From a virus, in the IMG/VR virus record IMGVR_UViG_3300044825_001149, positions 1 through 38,047 of that record: DNA of 38,047 bases, one strand, 5' to 3'. Below the pieces are notes generated by a model, which was not told where the DNA came from, made no database searches, and worked only from the letters and a program-made list of their open reading frames with translations. This document shows, piece by piece, positions 5,407-11,565 of the stretch (positions within the stretch are counted from its first letter, which is position 1; each line of letters begins with the position of its first letter). Made by a program: the position numbers and the translations under genes.

Positions 5407-6299
5407 AGTATTCCTTCCAATCCCCAAGGTTTATCTTGATTTCGCTGGTTATAACGGTAGCTGATTTCATTAAGATACAGGTGCATGTACTTTTTGCTGA
5501 CATGGTGAAACTGCCCGTAGATTGAACGCTTGACAATCGCCCAGAATGATTCAATCGTGTTGGTGTGAATCGCGCCAAACTGCCCCGTAAATAGGTCACG
5601 GACAACATAACCGGCTTTGTGATTGCAGCGACGATGCAGGACAATCTTGTTGGCGCTGTTATAGCCGGGGTATTCATCCGTATTTAACACGCTGTTTTTG
5701 GTGTCCATAAATTGCCTGATATAACGCTGCATGTCCTCGCCGGTCATTTCTTCCTTGTCAACCGGCTTGGCTTTTACCCTGCCGCCTCGCTCCACCGCGC
5801 CCACTACTGGCGTTTTCTTCGTGCCTCTGCCGCGAAGGGAAGGCGTATTGTCATCATCATCCTTGTTGGCAAAACGGCGTGGTTTTCCGCCTACATAGGT
5901 TTCATCCATTTCAACGATGCCAGTCAGTAGCTTGCCGTCATCCTTCATAGCGGCGCGTACACGGTGCATCATGCTCCATACCGTAGGACGGCGCATTTCA
6001 AGGTCACGAGCCGCTTGCATGGCTGATAAACCCTTCTTTGCGCTGAACATAAGGGCAATGAGTAGGAACCAGCGTTGCAGGTCAATATGGCTGTTGTGGA
6101 ATATCGTCCCCACGGTCACGCTGAATGATTTTTTGCACAGGTGGCAATTCCAACGCTGGCTGCCGTCATTCTTGCGGCCTACCCGTGGTGACATGCAGTA
6201 TGGGCAAGCAGGGTTGTCACCCCACCTGACCGCCTCCAAGTGTGCTATGCAGCTTTCCGGCGTAGGAAAGCGGCGGTATATGTGGACTATGCTTGTCAT
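5385..6299 (-). CDS. IS1595-family (ISXO2-like) DDE transposase
   Basis: A full-length 304-residue transposase. It has an N-terminal zinc ribbon (C32, C35, C52, C55: CPYC...CHLC), a helical DNA-binding segment (GLSAMQAARDLEMRRPTVWSMM), and a DDE catalytic core with D132 (EMDETYVGG), D198 (NTDEYPGY) and E250 in HTNTIESFW. A basic/acidic linker lies between (DDDDNTPSLRGRGTKK). It would cut and rejoin DNA at the 21-bp inverted repeats. The ATG overlaps the stop of the last passenger gene (ATGA), so the transposase is expressed at the end of the passenger operon. All key residues are present, so it is probably active. Confidence 0.94.
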   Translation of the reverse strand: MTSIVHIYRRFPTPESCIAHLEAVRWGDNPACPYCMSPRVGRKNDGSQRWNCHLCKKSFSVTVGTIFHNSHIDLQRWFLLIALMFSAKKGLSAMQAARDLEMRRPTVWSMMHRVRAAMKDDGKLLTGIVEMDETYVGGKPRRFANKDDDDNTPSLRGRGTKKTPVVGAVERGGRVKAKPVDKEEMTGEDMQRYIRQFMDTKNSVLNTDEYPGYNSANKIVLHRRCNHKAGYVVRDLFTGQFGAIHTNTIESFWAIVKRSIYGQFHHVSKKYMHLYLNEISYRYNQRNQDKPWGLEGILCLAVKP

Positions 6300-6670
6300 C
6301 TTAATTCTCCGTCTTCATCTTTTCGCTTAAATATATCCGGGCGACTGTTTATTTCTAATGCCAGGGCGTAAATTGACCTTTGTTTTCTAATTTCACTAGC
6401 GCATATGTCTGAGCCAATAGCTTTATTTGATAGTGCCATATCAACGGCATGGGACTTTGCCTGACCAGCCTCGAAAAGGAATTTTGCTCCTTTCGCATCA
6501 CATATTTCTTCTGCCTGCCGTAGCGCGTCGTGATAAATTCTAGCGCAAATTACACCAAGTTTATCCCGGACAATATTAACATGGCGGCTATTTCTAGAAT
6601 CATAGCCGGGTAATGCGTCTGTTATTTCATGTTCGTATTCGCTGACAATATCGAATAATAAATCAGTCAT
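6296..6670 (-). CDS. Transposon passenger protein C, unknown (124 aa)
   Basis: This start is chosen because a perfect AAAGGAGG stands six bases before ATG 6670-6668. The upstream in-frame extension to 6745 lacks a ribosome site. The soluble, mostly helical protein opens MTDLLFDIVSEYEHEITD and contains VIRD-like and cysteine-poor helices, with no known domain. It overlaps the preceding gene by eight bases and the transposase by four. It may be a cargo gene or an accessory of transposition. The sequence does not decide. Confidence 0.8.
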   Translation of the reverse strand: MTDLLFDIVSEYEHEITDALPGYDSRNSRHVNIVRDKLGVICARIYHDALRQAEEICDAKGAKFLFEAGQAKSHAVDMALSNKAIGSDICASEIRKQRSIYALALEINSRPDIFKRKDEDGELR

Positions 6671-6995
6671 GGAATTCCTCCTTTGGGAATACTGTTTTGT
6701 AACTAGCAACCCGCCCGTCAGGATGATTGAATACGGTTGCCCCAATATTAAGGTCTATAACCAGTTTCCATAGGCCTATCGGCTCCTCCCATTCGTCTTT
6801 ACCTTTTTTAAGTAGTAAAAATTTCTGGCCATTCTCACTAAACTCTTGCAACACCTCTATTATATCGCTAGATATGCTTTGGTCGCTCTCCATAGAGTCA
6901 CCCAAATAACAGTGATGACAGTATCCTCCGTTAGAAGATGCTTGATATTCAGAGATTTCAGTAGCGCAATGGTCGCAATACACCAGATTATGCAT
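6663..6995 (-). CDS. Transposon passenger protein B, zinc-ribbon protein (110 aa)
   Basis: The N-terminus carries a four-cysteine zinc ribbon (C7, C10, C26, C29: CDHC...CHHC). An acidic helix (SSDIIEVLQEFSENG) and a β-rich C-terminal part (FLLLKKGKDEWEEPIGLW) follow. It is unlike the transposase ribbon in sequence. It overlaps passenger A by eight bases (ATGCATAA) and passenger C by eight. A DNA- or protein-binding adaptor role is possible, but the function is unknown. Confidence 0.78.
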   Translation of the reverse strand: MHNLVYCDHCATEISEYQASSNGGYCHHCYLGDSMESDQSISSDIIEVLQEFSENGQKFLLLKKGKDEWEEPIGLWKLVIDLNIGATVFNHPDGRVASYKTVFPKEEFHD

Positions 6996-7167
6996 AACGC
7001 CCCCGCTTTACTGGTGCGGGGGTAATTTCAAAATCCACGCCTTCAATAGCAAGCCGCGTTCCACCATTATCAATAATGCACCCCGCAAATACAGTGCGTT
7101 TTCCATCTAATTGACCGCGATAATCTTTGCTTATCTTATCAAAGTCAGATTGCTTAATCTGTTTCAT
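6988..7167 (-). CDS. Transposon passenger protein A, unknown (59 aa)
   Basis: First gene after the transposon promoter, with GAGG five bases before ATG 7167-7165. The sequence includes DFDKISKDYRGQLDGKRTVF and LAIEGVDFEIT. This pattern resembles small phage early proteins with DYRG...GRRT followed by EG-HF-I. That likeness is from memory, not a search. If right, the transposon has picked up phage genes. It overlaps passenger B by eight bases. Confidence 0.72.
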   Translation of the reverse strand: MKQIKQSDFDKISKDYRGQLDGKRTVFAGCIIDNGGTRLAIEGVDFEITPAPVKRGRYA

Positions 7168-7214
7168 AAAATCCTCGTTTAATACTTAGACACTTAATTG
7201 CATCTAATGAACTA

Positions 7215-7243
7215 ACCATACTGTATCTAAATATAGTTGTCAA
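7215..7243 (-). promoter_or_regulatory. Promoter of the transposon operon
   Basis: TTGACA (7243-7238), 17-bp spacer, TATGGT (7220-7215). The boxes and spacing are identical to the phage early leftward promoter at 8426-8454. It begins immediately inside the right inverted repeat and drives passengers A-C and the transposase. It may read on into the HNH fragment and the DUF669-helicase genes. Confidence 0.75.
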
Positions 7244-7377
7244 GCCTCAAAGCGTACAATTCCGAAATTATCCCATCTTTCACAAACATGAATGTTTTTG
7301 TAATATGGATTATTTTTGCAACGATTTCTCATCGCTTTCCATATGCTATATTCAGGAATGTTGTTTCTAAGGGTCAT
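7240..7377 (-). pseudogene. HNH homing-endonuclease-like gene, 5' fragment
   Basis: Starts at ATG 7377-7375, directly after the Sak4 stop. It reads MTLRNNIPEYSIWKAMRNRC and YYKNIHVCERWDNF, the typical N-terminal half of phage HNH endonucleases. Seven transposon-encoded residues and a stop then end the frame at 7240. Its natural continuation is at 5071-5362. The truncated 45-residue product is unlikely to be active. Confidence 0.88.
7244..7264. repeat. Terminal inverted repeat of the transposon (right)
   Basis: Reads CGGAATTGTACG inward from its outer end at 7264, next to the second target copy AAATTATC (7265-7272). The -35 box of the internal promoter starts directly inside it at 7243. Confidence 0.9.
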
Positions 7378-8109
7378 TTATTTTGTAATCTCCTTAGTTA
7401 AATGGTCATAAGATAACGGGATTTCCTTACTTAGTAACATGCGACCGCCTCCCGTATATGCGGCCGAGCCACCCGCCAGGAACACCGGCTTAGGTTCCGA
7501 AGTTTTGCCGTCTTTGCTTACGACAAAACTATAATCTGCAAACAGCACAAGGTCAGCCCATTCCGTAGCTTTCGCTGCCGTTGCCTTGCTCATTTTCAAT
7601 TCATATTTACTATAAGGGTCTTTGGTCGGCAGGTCGATTGTTTTGATGACGCTATGCGCAATCAAAAGCGACGGGATGCCCTTCTTCTTGTAGATAGCAT
7701 CCAGCCCACGGAATACGCGCATCACGCAATCATCAACCATTGCTTGCCCTGCACCATATGCATACGCTTTGTGCGCTCGGTCACTTAACGGTGCGCCATG
7801 CTCTTTTTCTATTTTGTCTTTAGCTAGCGATTCCACCCAGTCCAGCGAGTCCACTACTAAGCGCCCAGCCTTAAAAGTTTCGCTGTCGTGAATGTGTTTC
7901 AGCCACCCCACAACCTCATCGAAACTATGCAGCGCAGGCGTTGAGCGCACTTCTTTCCCGATGTACTGCAGCCCATCTTCTACGTTGATAAAAAACGCAT
8001 CGGGGAATTGCGCCGCAAAGCGGCTTTTGCCAATTTTTGGCACGCCGAACACAACAATTTTGCTCGGCATTTCTTTTGATAGTCCTGTTTTGATTTCTTC
8101 AAACTGCAT
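7378..8109 (-). CDS. Sak4-like RecA-fold ATPase (AAA_24), recombinase
   Basis: A 243-residue protein with Walker A GVPKIGKS (residues 22-29), Walker B-like RLVVDSLDW, a sensor-like IPSLLIAHS and late conserved AKATEWADLVLFADY, the pattern of the AAA_24/Sak4 single-strand annealing ATPases of phages. These are reported to promote annealing or recombination with an SSB, here plausibly the DUF669 protein. The start at 8109 has GGAAGG eight bases upstream. The ATG at 8115 is only two bases from that site. It overlaps the preceding 53-residue gene. Confidence 0.88.
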   Translation of the reverse strand: MQFEEIKTGLSKEMPSKIVVFGVPKIGKSRFAAQFPDAFFINVEDGLQYIGKEVRSTPALHSFDEVVGWLKHIHDSETFKAGRLVVDSLDWVESLAKDKIEKEHGAPLSDRAHKAYAYGAGQAMVDDCVMRVFRGLDAIYKKKGIPSLLIAHSVIKTIDLPTKDPYSKYELKMSKATAAKATEWADLVLFADYSFVVSKDGKTSEPKPVFLAGGSAAYTGGGRMLLSKEIPLSYDHLTKEITK

Positions 8110-8260
8110 TGTCATTTCCTTCCATGTGGTCAATAGTTGCTTGTAAAATTTCTTGTGTGTAACAAAACTGGCGCTGTAGTGATTGCATAGCCTCATTCAA
8201 TCTCATGCGACGGTATTGCAGCTCTTGAACTAGCTTTTTGCGTTCTTCATCGTTGGTCAT
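8099..8260 (-). CDS. Small coiled-coil-like protein (53 aa)
   Basis: A charged, helical 53-residue protein (MTNDEERKKLVQELQYRRMR...). Its ATG overlaps the stop of the first operon gene (ATGA) and its own end overlaps the Sak4 start by 11 bases. The heptad-like spacing of L, M and V suggests a short coiled coil. Function unknown, possibly an accessory of the recombination module. Confidence 0.68.
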   Translation of the reverse strand: MTNDEERKKLVQELQYRRMRLNEAMQSLQRQFCYTQEILQATIDHMEGNDNAV

Positions 8261-8403
8261 GATTTTTCCTCTAGCCAAAAAATAAAATCATCTAGCGTGT
8301 CGTGTGGATTGGAAAGATTCCACTTCTTTTCATATTGAGAAAGAAACATAGCAAAAGCCATTCGTACTTTTTTATTTGGCAATTTTGGTTTTCTTGTAGT
8401 CAT
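8257..8403 (-). CDS. First gene of the leftward early operon, unknown (48 aa)
   Basis: A small protein with a basic N-terminus (MTTRKPKLPNKKVR) and an acidic, aromatic C-terminus (LDDFIFWLEEKS). The start at 8403 follows AGGGGG by five bases. The frame is open further but would run into the promoter. It lies about 25 bases after the -10 box and is coupled by ATGA to the next gene. Function unknown. Confidence 0.7.
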   Translation of the reverse strand: MTTRKPKLPNKKVRMAFAMFLSQYEKKWNLSNPHDTLDDFIFWLEEKS

Positions 8404-8413
8404 ACATTCCCCC

Positions 8414-8442
8414 TTGACACCAGTGACCATACAGTGCACACT
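8414..8442 (+). promoter_or_regulatory. Possible rightward promoter, weak -10
   Basis: A perfect -35 TTGACA (8414-8419) is followed after 17 bp by CACACT (8437-8442), a poor -10. It faces the leftward promoter within a wider inverted symmetry (TTGACA(C/G)CA(G/C)TGA on both arms). It would transcribe the ribbon-helix-helix gene and the primase gene. It may need activation, or the symmetry may exist for protein binding. Confidence 0.5.
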
Positions 8443-8447
8443 CAGTG
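8421..8447. promoter_or_regulatory. Three-box operator, CAGTG repeated every 11 bp
   Basis: CAGTG occurs at 8421-8425, 8432-8436 and 8443-8447, so the boxes are exactly 11 bp apart and on one face of the helix. They overlap the spacers and -10 boxes of both divergent promoters. Tandem boxes one helical turn apart are the usual layout for cooperatively bound ribbon-helix-helix dimers, and such a gene starts at 8476. That this protein binds here is inference. Confidence 0.65.
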
Positions 8448-8454
8448 CTGTCAA
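8426..8454 (-). promoter_or_regulatory. Leftward early promoter
   Basis: TTGACA (8454-8449), 17-bp spacer, TATGGT (8431-8426). It drives the recombination/replication operon. It interlocks with the rightward promoter across the three-box operator, so a protein bound there should affect both. Confidence 0.8.
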
Positions 8455-8475
8455 ATATTTTTTTTTGAGGTTTTT

Positions 8476-8616
8476 ATGGATAAGAAAATTCGTCTTGTTT
8501 CCTATGTTTCGGGCGACATAAGAAAATGGATTGAGAGGGAGGCTAAAAAACTTGGTATGAACGAAAGTACATTTGTGCGTTTTGTTCTATTGCAGTTTAT
8601 GAAAAAAGGGAAATAG
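8476..8616 (+). CDS. Ribbon-helix-helix (Arc/CopG-like) regulator (46 aa)
   Basis: A 46-residue basic protein. The N-terminal strand KIRLVSYVS, helix 1 IRKWIEREAKKLGM and helix 2 NESTFVRFVLLQFMKK fit the ribbon-helix-helix fold, in which paired N-terminal strands read the major groove. The ATG has GAGG five bases upstream. It is the first rightward gene and probably autoregulates the divergent promoters through the CAGTG boxes. Length and fold match Arc-type repressors. Binding specificity is untested. Confidence 0.78.
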   Translation: MDKKIRLVSYVSGDIRKWIEREAKKLGMNESTFVRFVLLQFMKKGK

Positions 8617-8618
8617 TT

Positions 8619-10634
8619 ATGTTTCAAGAATTCCTATCACGCGGCCTTTGCGTCATTCCTTTGCGCAAAGGCGTTCCACAGGTCGAGTGGTCACGCTATT
8701 ATGATGCGATGCCTACAGAGGATGAAGCGCGCGGATGGGATGAGGCTGGGCATAAAGAATACGCTCTTTTATGCGGCAAGCAATCTGGCGTAATTGCGCT
8801 TGATATAGATACAAACGACACCGAGACTTTTTACATGCTTGCTGGCGAAACGCCGTTGCGCAAATTGGGCAGCAAAGGTTTCACAGCATTCTATCGCTAT
8901 AATGGCGAGCGTTCGCAAACATGGGGTGGCGTAGTTGAGCTTCTTAGCGATAAGCGCCTCACAACAATCCCGCCAAGTCCGCACCGTAAAACTGGCAAGC
9001 CCTATGTGTGGCTATATGGATGCGATTCATTTGAAAACCTACCAAGCATCAATCCTGATTTTTTTACGTTTATGGATGCGAAATACCCGAAAGCGTCAAA
9101 CCGCGCATGGGTTCCGCCTGTTGAGTATAACGATAAGGTGGAATTGTCCGAAGCGGCAGAAATGCTTGATTACGTTTCAAGTGATTGCCCTCGTGATGAA
9201 TGGGTGCAAATCGGGATGGCGTTGCGCGATGAGTTTGGCGACGCAGCATGTCATTTATGGCACGACTGGAGCGCAAAAGCTGGAAGGCGCTATAATCATA
9301 ATGACGCACAAGCTGCATGGCGTTCATTTGGCGGTCACGGTGTTACGATTGGCACGCTAGTTTATTTTGCGAAGCAAGGTGGATGGCTACCAAAACAGAA
9401 AGAGGATGCGGGGTTCACCGTTGATATTAGTTATATTTTTGAAAAGAAAAAAGCGGATGATAGGCCGCAAGAAATTAAAGTGACTGGCTTAGTTGGTGAA
9501 ATTGCAGATTGGATTACAGCAACAGCCATTAGGCCGCAGCCAGCTTTGTCACTCGCGGCGGCATTGGCGTTTGTTGGTATGCTAAAAGGTCATCGTGTGC
9601 GTAGCCATACAAATTTGCGCACGAACGTTCTCATCATGTCGCTTGCGCCTACATCAGGCGGTAAAGAGCACCCACAGCAAGCGATTGACAGGTTAGCAGA
9701 GGCGTGCGGATTAGGCAAGCATCTTATGGGCAGACCAACTAGCGGCACTGGCTTGCTTACTGGCATTCATAAGTGTGGTAGCGTTGCGCTTTTGTCCGTC
9801 GATGAGCTTGGCCGCTTCATGGGCAATATCAGTTTGAAAAACGCGGGTGGATTCCAGCGCGAGATTACTGATTACATGGTCGAGCTTTTCAGCGCTGCTG
9901 GCCGAACCTTCCGTGGCCGCCAATACGCTAACGAAAAGCAAAATCCACAAATCATTTTGCAACAACCACATTTTTGTTGCCTTGGCTCTACTGTTCAAGA
10001 GCGTCTGCGCGCCTCATTAAACGGGACAGAAATTATTGATGGTTTTCTCAATCGGTGGCTGGTATTTAATGCACCAGATAGGCCAGAAAAAATCAAGGGC
10101 GTAAAATTTAGCCCACCGCCGCAAATGTTGGTGGATAAAATTACTTATTGGATGGCAGAGAACCCGCCAGTTTACGACAACTATGGAACGCCAGAGCCAA
10201 AAGAAATGACGTTTACGCCAGAGGCGTTAGATAAACTTGATATTTATGAAGCTGAGTGCAATGCCAAACTAGATACGCCACTAGGCGACCTTTACGCTAG
10301 AAACTGGGAGCTAGCGCAAAAGGTAGCCATGATTATCACTGACGAAAATTGCGTTGGTACGCCAGAAATTCAATCAGCTATTGCGATTGTCAAACAATCG
10401 AGCTTGCATCTTGAAGCGTTTGCGTCTAAGATAACAGATACGCAGCACGAAGCTGATTTGGTATATGTGGCCGATGTTATTCGCAAGTGGCCCAATATAT
10501 CTCGCAATCAACTGACGCAGCGCACACGGAAACTAACCCAGAAGCAGCGTTCCGACATTATGACGCAGCTTATAGAATCGGGTGAAGTTGAAGTGAAAGA
10601 GGAAGGTAAGAAGCAAACCTTCACGTGTAAGTAG
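8619..10634 (+). CDS. Primase-polymerase / DUF3987 replication protein
   Basis: A 671-residue multidomain replication protein. Residues about 1-140 resemble the bifunctional primase-polymerase (Prim-Pol) domain, with catalytic aspartates in ALDIDTND (D62, D64) and IPPSPHRKTGKPY. Residues about 170-245 resemble a PriCT-2 primase C-terminal domain (DEWVQIGMAL...HLWHDWS). From about 290 a DUF3987-type region follows, with a Walker A-like APTSGGKE and LLSVDELGRF. It would synthesise primers and probably start replication, here beside the iteron block just downstream. It follows the regulator gene by two bases, with a purine-rich AAGGGAAA site. Confidence 0.88.
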   Translation: MFQEFLSRGLCVIPLRKGVPQVEWSRYYDAMPTEDEARGWDEAGHKEYALLCGKQSGVIALDIDTNDTETFYMLAGETPLRKLGSKGFTAFYRYNGERSQTWGGVVELLSDKRLTTIPPSPHRKTGKPYVWLYGCDSFENLPSINPDFFTFMDAKYPKASNRAWVPPVEYNDKVELSEAAEMLDYVSSDCPRDEWVQIGMALRDEFGDAACHLWHDWSAKAGRRYNHNDAQAAWRSFGGHGVTIGTLVYFAKQGGWLPKQKEDAGFTVDISYIFEKKKADDRPQEIKVTGLVGEIADWITATAIRPQPALSLAAALAFVGMLKGHRVRSHTNLRTNVLIMSLAPTSGGKEHPQQAIDRLAEACGLGKHLMGRPTSGTGLLTGIHKCGSVALLSVDELGRFMGNISLKNAGGFQREITDYMVELFSAAGRTFRGRQYANEKQNPQIILQQPHFCCLGSTVQERLRASLNGTEIIDGFLNRWLVFNAPDRPEKIKGVKFSPPPQMLVDKITYWMAENPPVYDNYGTPEPKEMTFTPEALDKLDIYEAECNAKLDTPLGDLYARNWELAQKVAMIITDENCVGTPEIQSAIAIVKQSSLHLEAFASKITDTQHEADLVYVADVIRKWPNISRNQLTQRTRKLTQKQRSDIMTQLIESGEVEVKEEGKKQTFTCK

Positions 10635-10826
10635 CGTGTGCAAATAATTTACACGCATAGAGAACTGAAAATCATATAAAAATGAGAAACGTGTAGCGTG
10701 TACGCGATACACCCCTTATATTTAGCATTTATATTTAAGGGGTATATACTACACATAAGGATTTTTTTGTTTTTATATAATAAATTCAATTATTAATACG
10801 TGTAAATTTTATCTACACGCGTGTAG
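10624..10826. other. Candidate replication origin: AT-rich block with CGTGTA iterons
   Basis: The hexamer CGTGTA or its complement TACACG occurs seven times in about 200 bases: 10624, 10650, 10690, 10697, 10799, 10814 and 10820. The last two form a perfect 14-bp palindrome, CTACACGCGTGTAG (10813-10826). Between them lie very AT-rich DNA and an 8-bp inverted repeat. The block follows the primase-polymerase gene, whose last codons hold the first copy. Iterons plus AT-rich DNA next to an initiator-like gene suggest an origin. A repressor-binding region is the main alternative. No protein gene is seen from 10635 to 10857. Confidence 0.55.
10711..10743. repeat. Inverted repeat in the candidate origin
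   Basis: ACCCCTTA (10711-10718) and TAAGGGGT (10736-10743) are perfect inverted arms around a 17-nt AT-rich loop. It could be an origin hairpin or a terminator for the primase transcript. A T-run (ATTTTTTTG) begins only about 18 bases later, so the origin reading is preferred slightly. Confidence 0.5.
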
Positions 10827-10875
10827 GTGAAAAAACATATTGCACTTATAAATTTATTTGTTTATATATGTATTT

Positions 10876-11094
10876 ATGAAAATAGAAAAACATTATAAAA
10901 TTCCATCGCAAGTTTACCGTGGTAGAAAAATTTATCCATTTTCTACTATGGAAATTGGTGAAAGCTTTTTTATTCCTGAAGAAAAGAAAGTATCTGCTGC
11001 AAATGCGGCATCTGGTCATAAAAAAAGAAATAAAGGATTTGATTATACTATAAGAAAAGTTGAATCAGGTTATCGTTTGTGGAGAATAGCATGA
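10876..11094 (+). CDS. Small phage protein of unknown function (72 aa)
   Basis: Blocks IYPFSTMEIGESFFIP and KGFDYTIRKVESGYRLWRI, with a basic middle (AASGHKKRNKG), follow the pattern of a common small phage protein of unknown role (PF-KME-GDSF...F-VRK--GG-RVWR, recalled). No clear Shine-Dalgarno is visible. The in-frame ATG at 10858 would add six residues. The stop overlaps the next ATG (ATGA). It is more AT-rich than its neighbours. Confidence 0.7.
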   Translation: MKIEKHYKIPSQVYRGRKIYPFSTMEIGESFFIPEEKKVSAANAASGHKKRNKGFDYTIRKVESGYRLWRIA

Positions 11095-11246
11095 CCCCCT
11101 ACATCCTAACAGCCTACAACTCCCGCCTCCCACTCGCTGAAGGCACGTTGCTGGATTGCTGGAAGGTGCTAAGGGAGTTTGCAGATGGTAGTTGTTATGA
11201 GGCAGCTAGCTTTTATCGTATTGACAAAGCCACGCAAAGCAAGTAG
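11091..11246 (+). CDS. Small protein of unknown function (51 aa)
   Basis: A 51-residue frame opening MTPYILTAYNSRLPLAEGTL. Its ATG overlaps the TGA of the preceding gene. It contains two cysteines without a metal-binding pattern. Function unknown. Support comes from coupling and from filling the gap before the gene at 11256. Confidence 0.55.
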   Translation: MTPYILTAYNSRLPLAEGTLLDCWKVLREFADGSCYEAASFYRIDKATQSK

Positions 11247-11255
11247 GATATTCCC

Positions 11256-11438
11256 ATGCCTAAACACCGAACAGCATTTTTAGTGACCATACAGACGAAT
11301 GAGCCTGTGAAGGCTACAGCCCTAGCTAAGACCATCAGGACGGCGCTCGGAGGCATCAAAGTTTGGTACGGGGAGCCATGCGGTCGGCATGGTGTGAGTG
11401 TGGAGAAGGTGACTGTTGTTAATGTGGGCGAGAAATGA
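11256..11438 (+). CDS. Small protein of unknown function (60 aa)
   Basis: A 60-residue β/α-like protein (FLVTIQTNEP...ALAKTIRTALGGIKVW...VSVEKVTVVNV). AGGA stands seven bases before the ATG, and the stop overlaps the next gene (ATGA). No family recognised. Confidence 0.68.
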   Translation: MPKHRTAFLVTIQTNEPVKATALAKTIRTALGGIKVWYGEPCGRHGVSVEKVTVVNVGEK

Positions 11439-11542
11439 AATATTTAATCGCAATCGCCATTATGGCAATGTATAGTCCAGCTAAAGCAGATTGCTGCATT
11501 AGGGATTTCGTAACTGATAAAATTATTCACTGTTGCAAATAA
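11435..11542 (+). CDS. Tiny secreted or periplasmic cysteine-rich peptide (35 aa)
   Basis: A 35-residue peptide with a signal-peptide-like N-terminus (MKYLIAIAIMAMYSPAKA), a likely cleavage site after AKA and a short mature part with four cysteines as two CC pairs. The ATG overlaps the previous TGA. If exported, the mature product would be only about 17 residues. Function unknown. Confidence 0.5.
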   Translation: MKYLIAIAIMAMYSPAKADCCIRDFVTDKIIHCCK

Positions 11543-11565
11543 GTCAAAAGGTTGTTGCCCGAACT

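Larger units (their letters stand above)
5371..7264 (-). mobile_element. IS1595-family (ISXO2-like) transposon with passenger genes, 1,894 bp
   Basis: The ends are 21-bp imperfect inverted repeats (5371-5391 and 7244-7264), both starting CGGA(A/C)TTGTACG inward and matching at 17 of 21 positions. The element is flanked by an exact 8-bp direct duplication, AAATTATC at 5363-5370 and 7265-7272, the target duplication length known for the IS1595 family. Inside, leftward, are a promoter, three small passenger genes and an ISXO2-like transposase whose stop lies in the left inverted repeat. The host gene is an HNH endonuclease whose frame is exactly restored by excision. Exact duplication and intact genes suggest a fairly recent insertion. 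Confidence 0.92.

Noticed and set aside
5399-5677. A 92-codon leftward frame overlapping the transposase
   Set aside because: It is an out-of-phase shadow of the transposase catalytic domain, with no ribosome site or family motif, unlike the dcm overlap.
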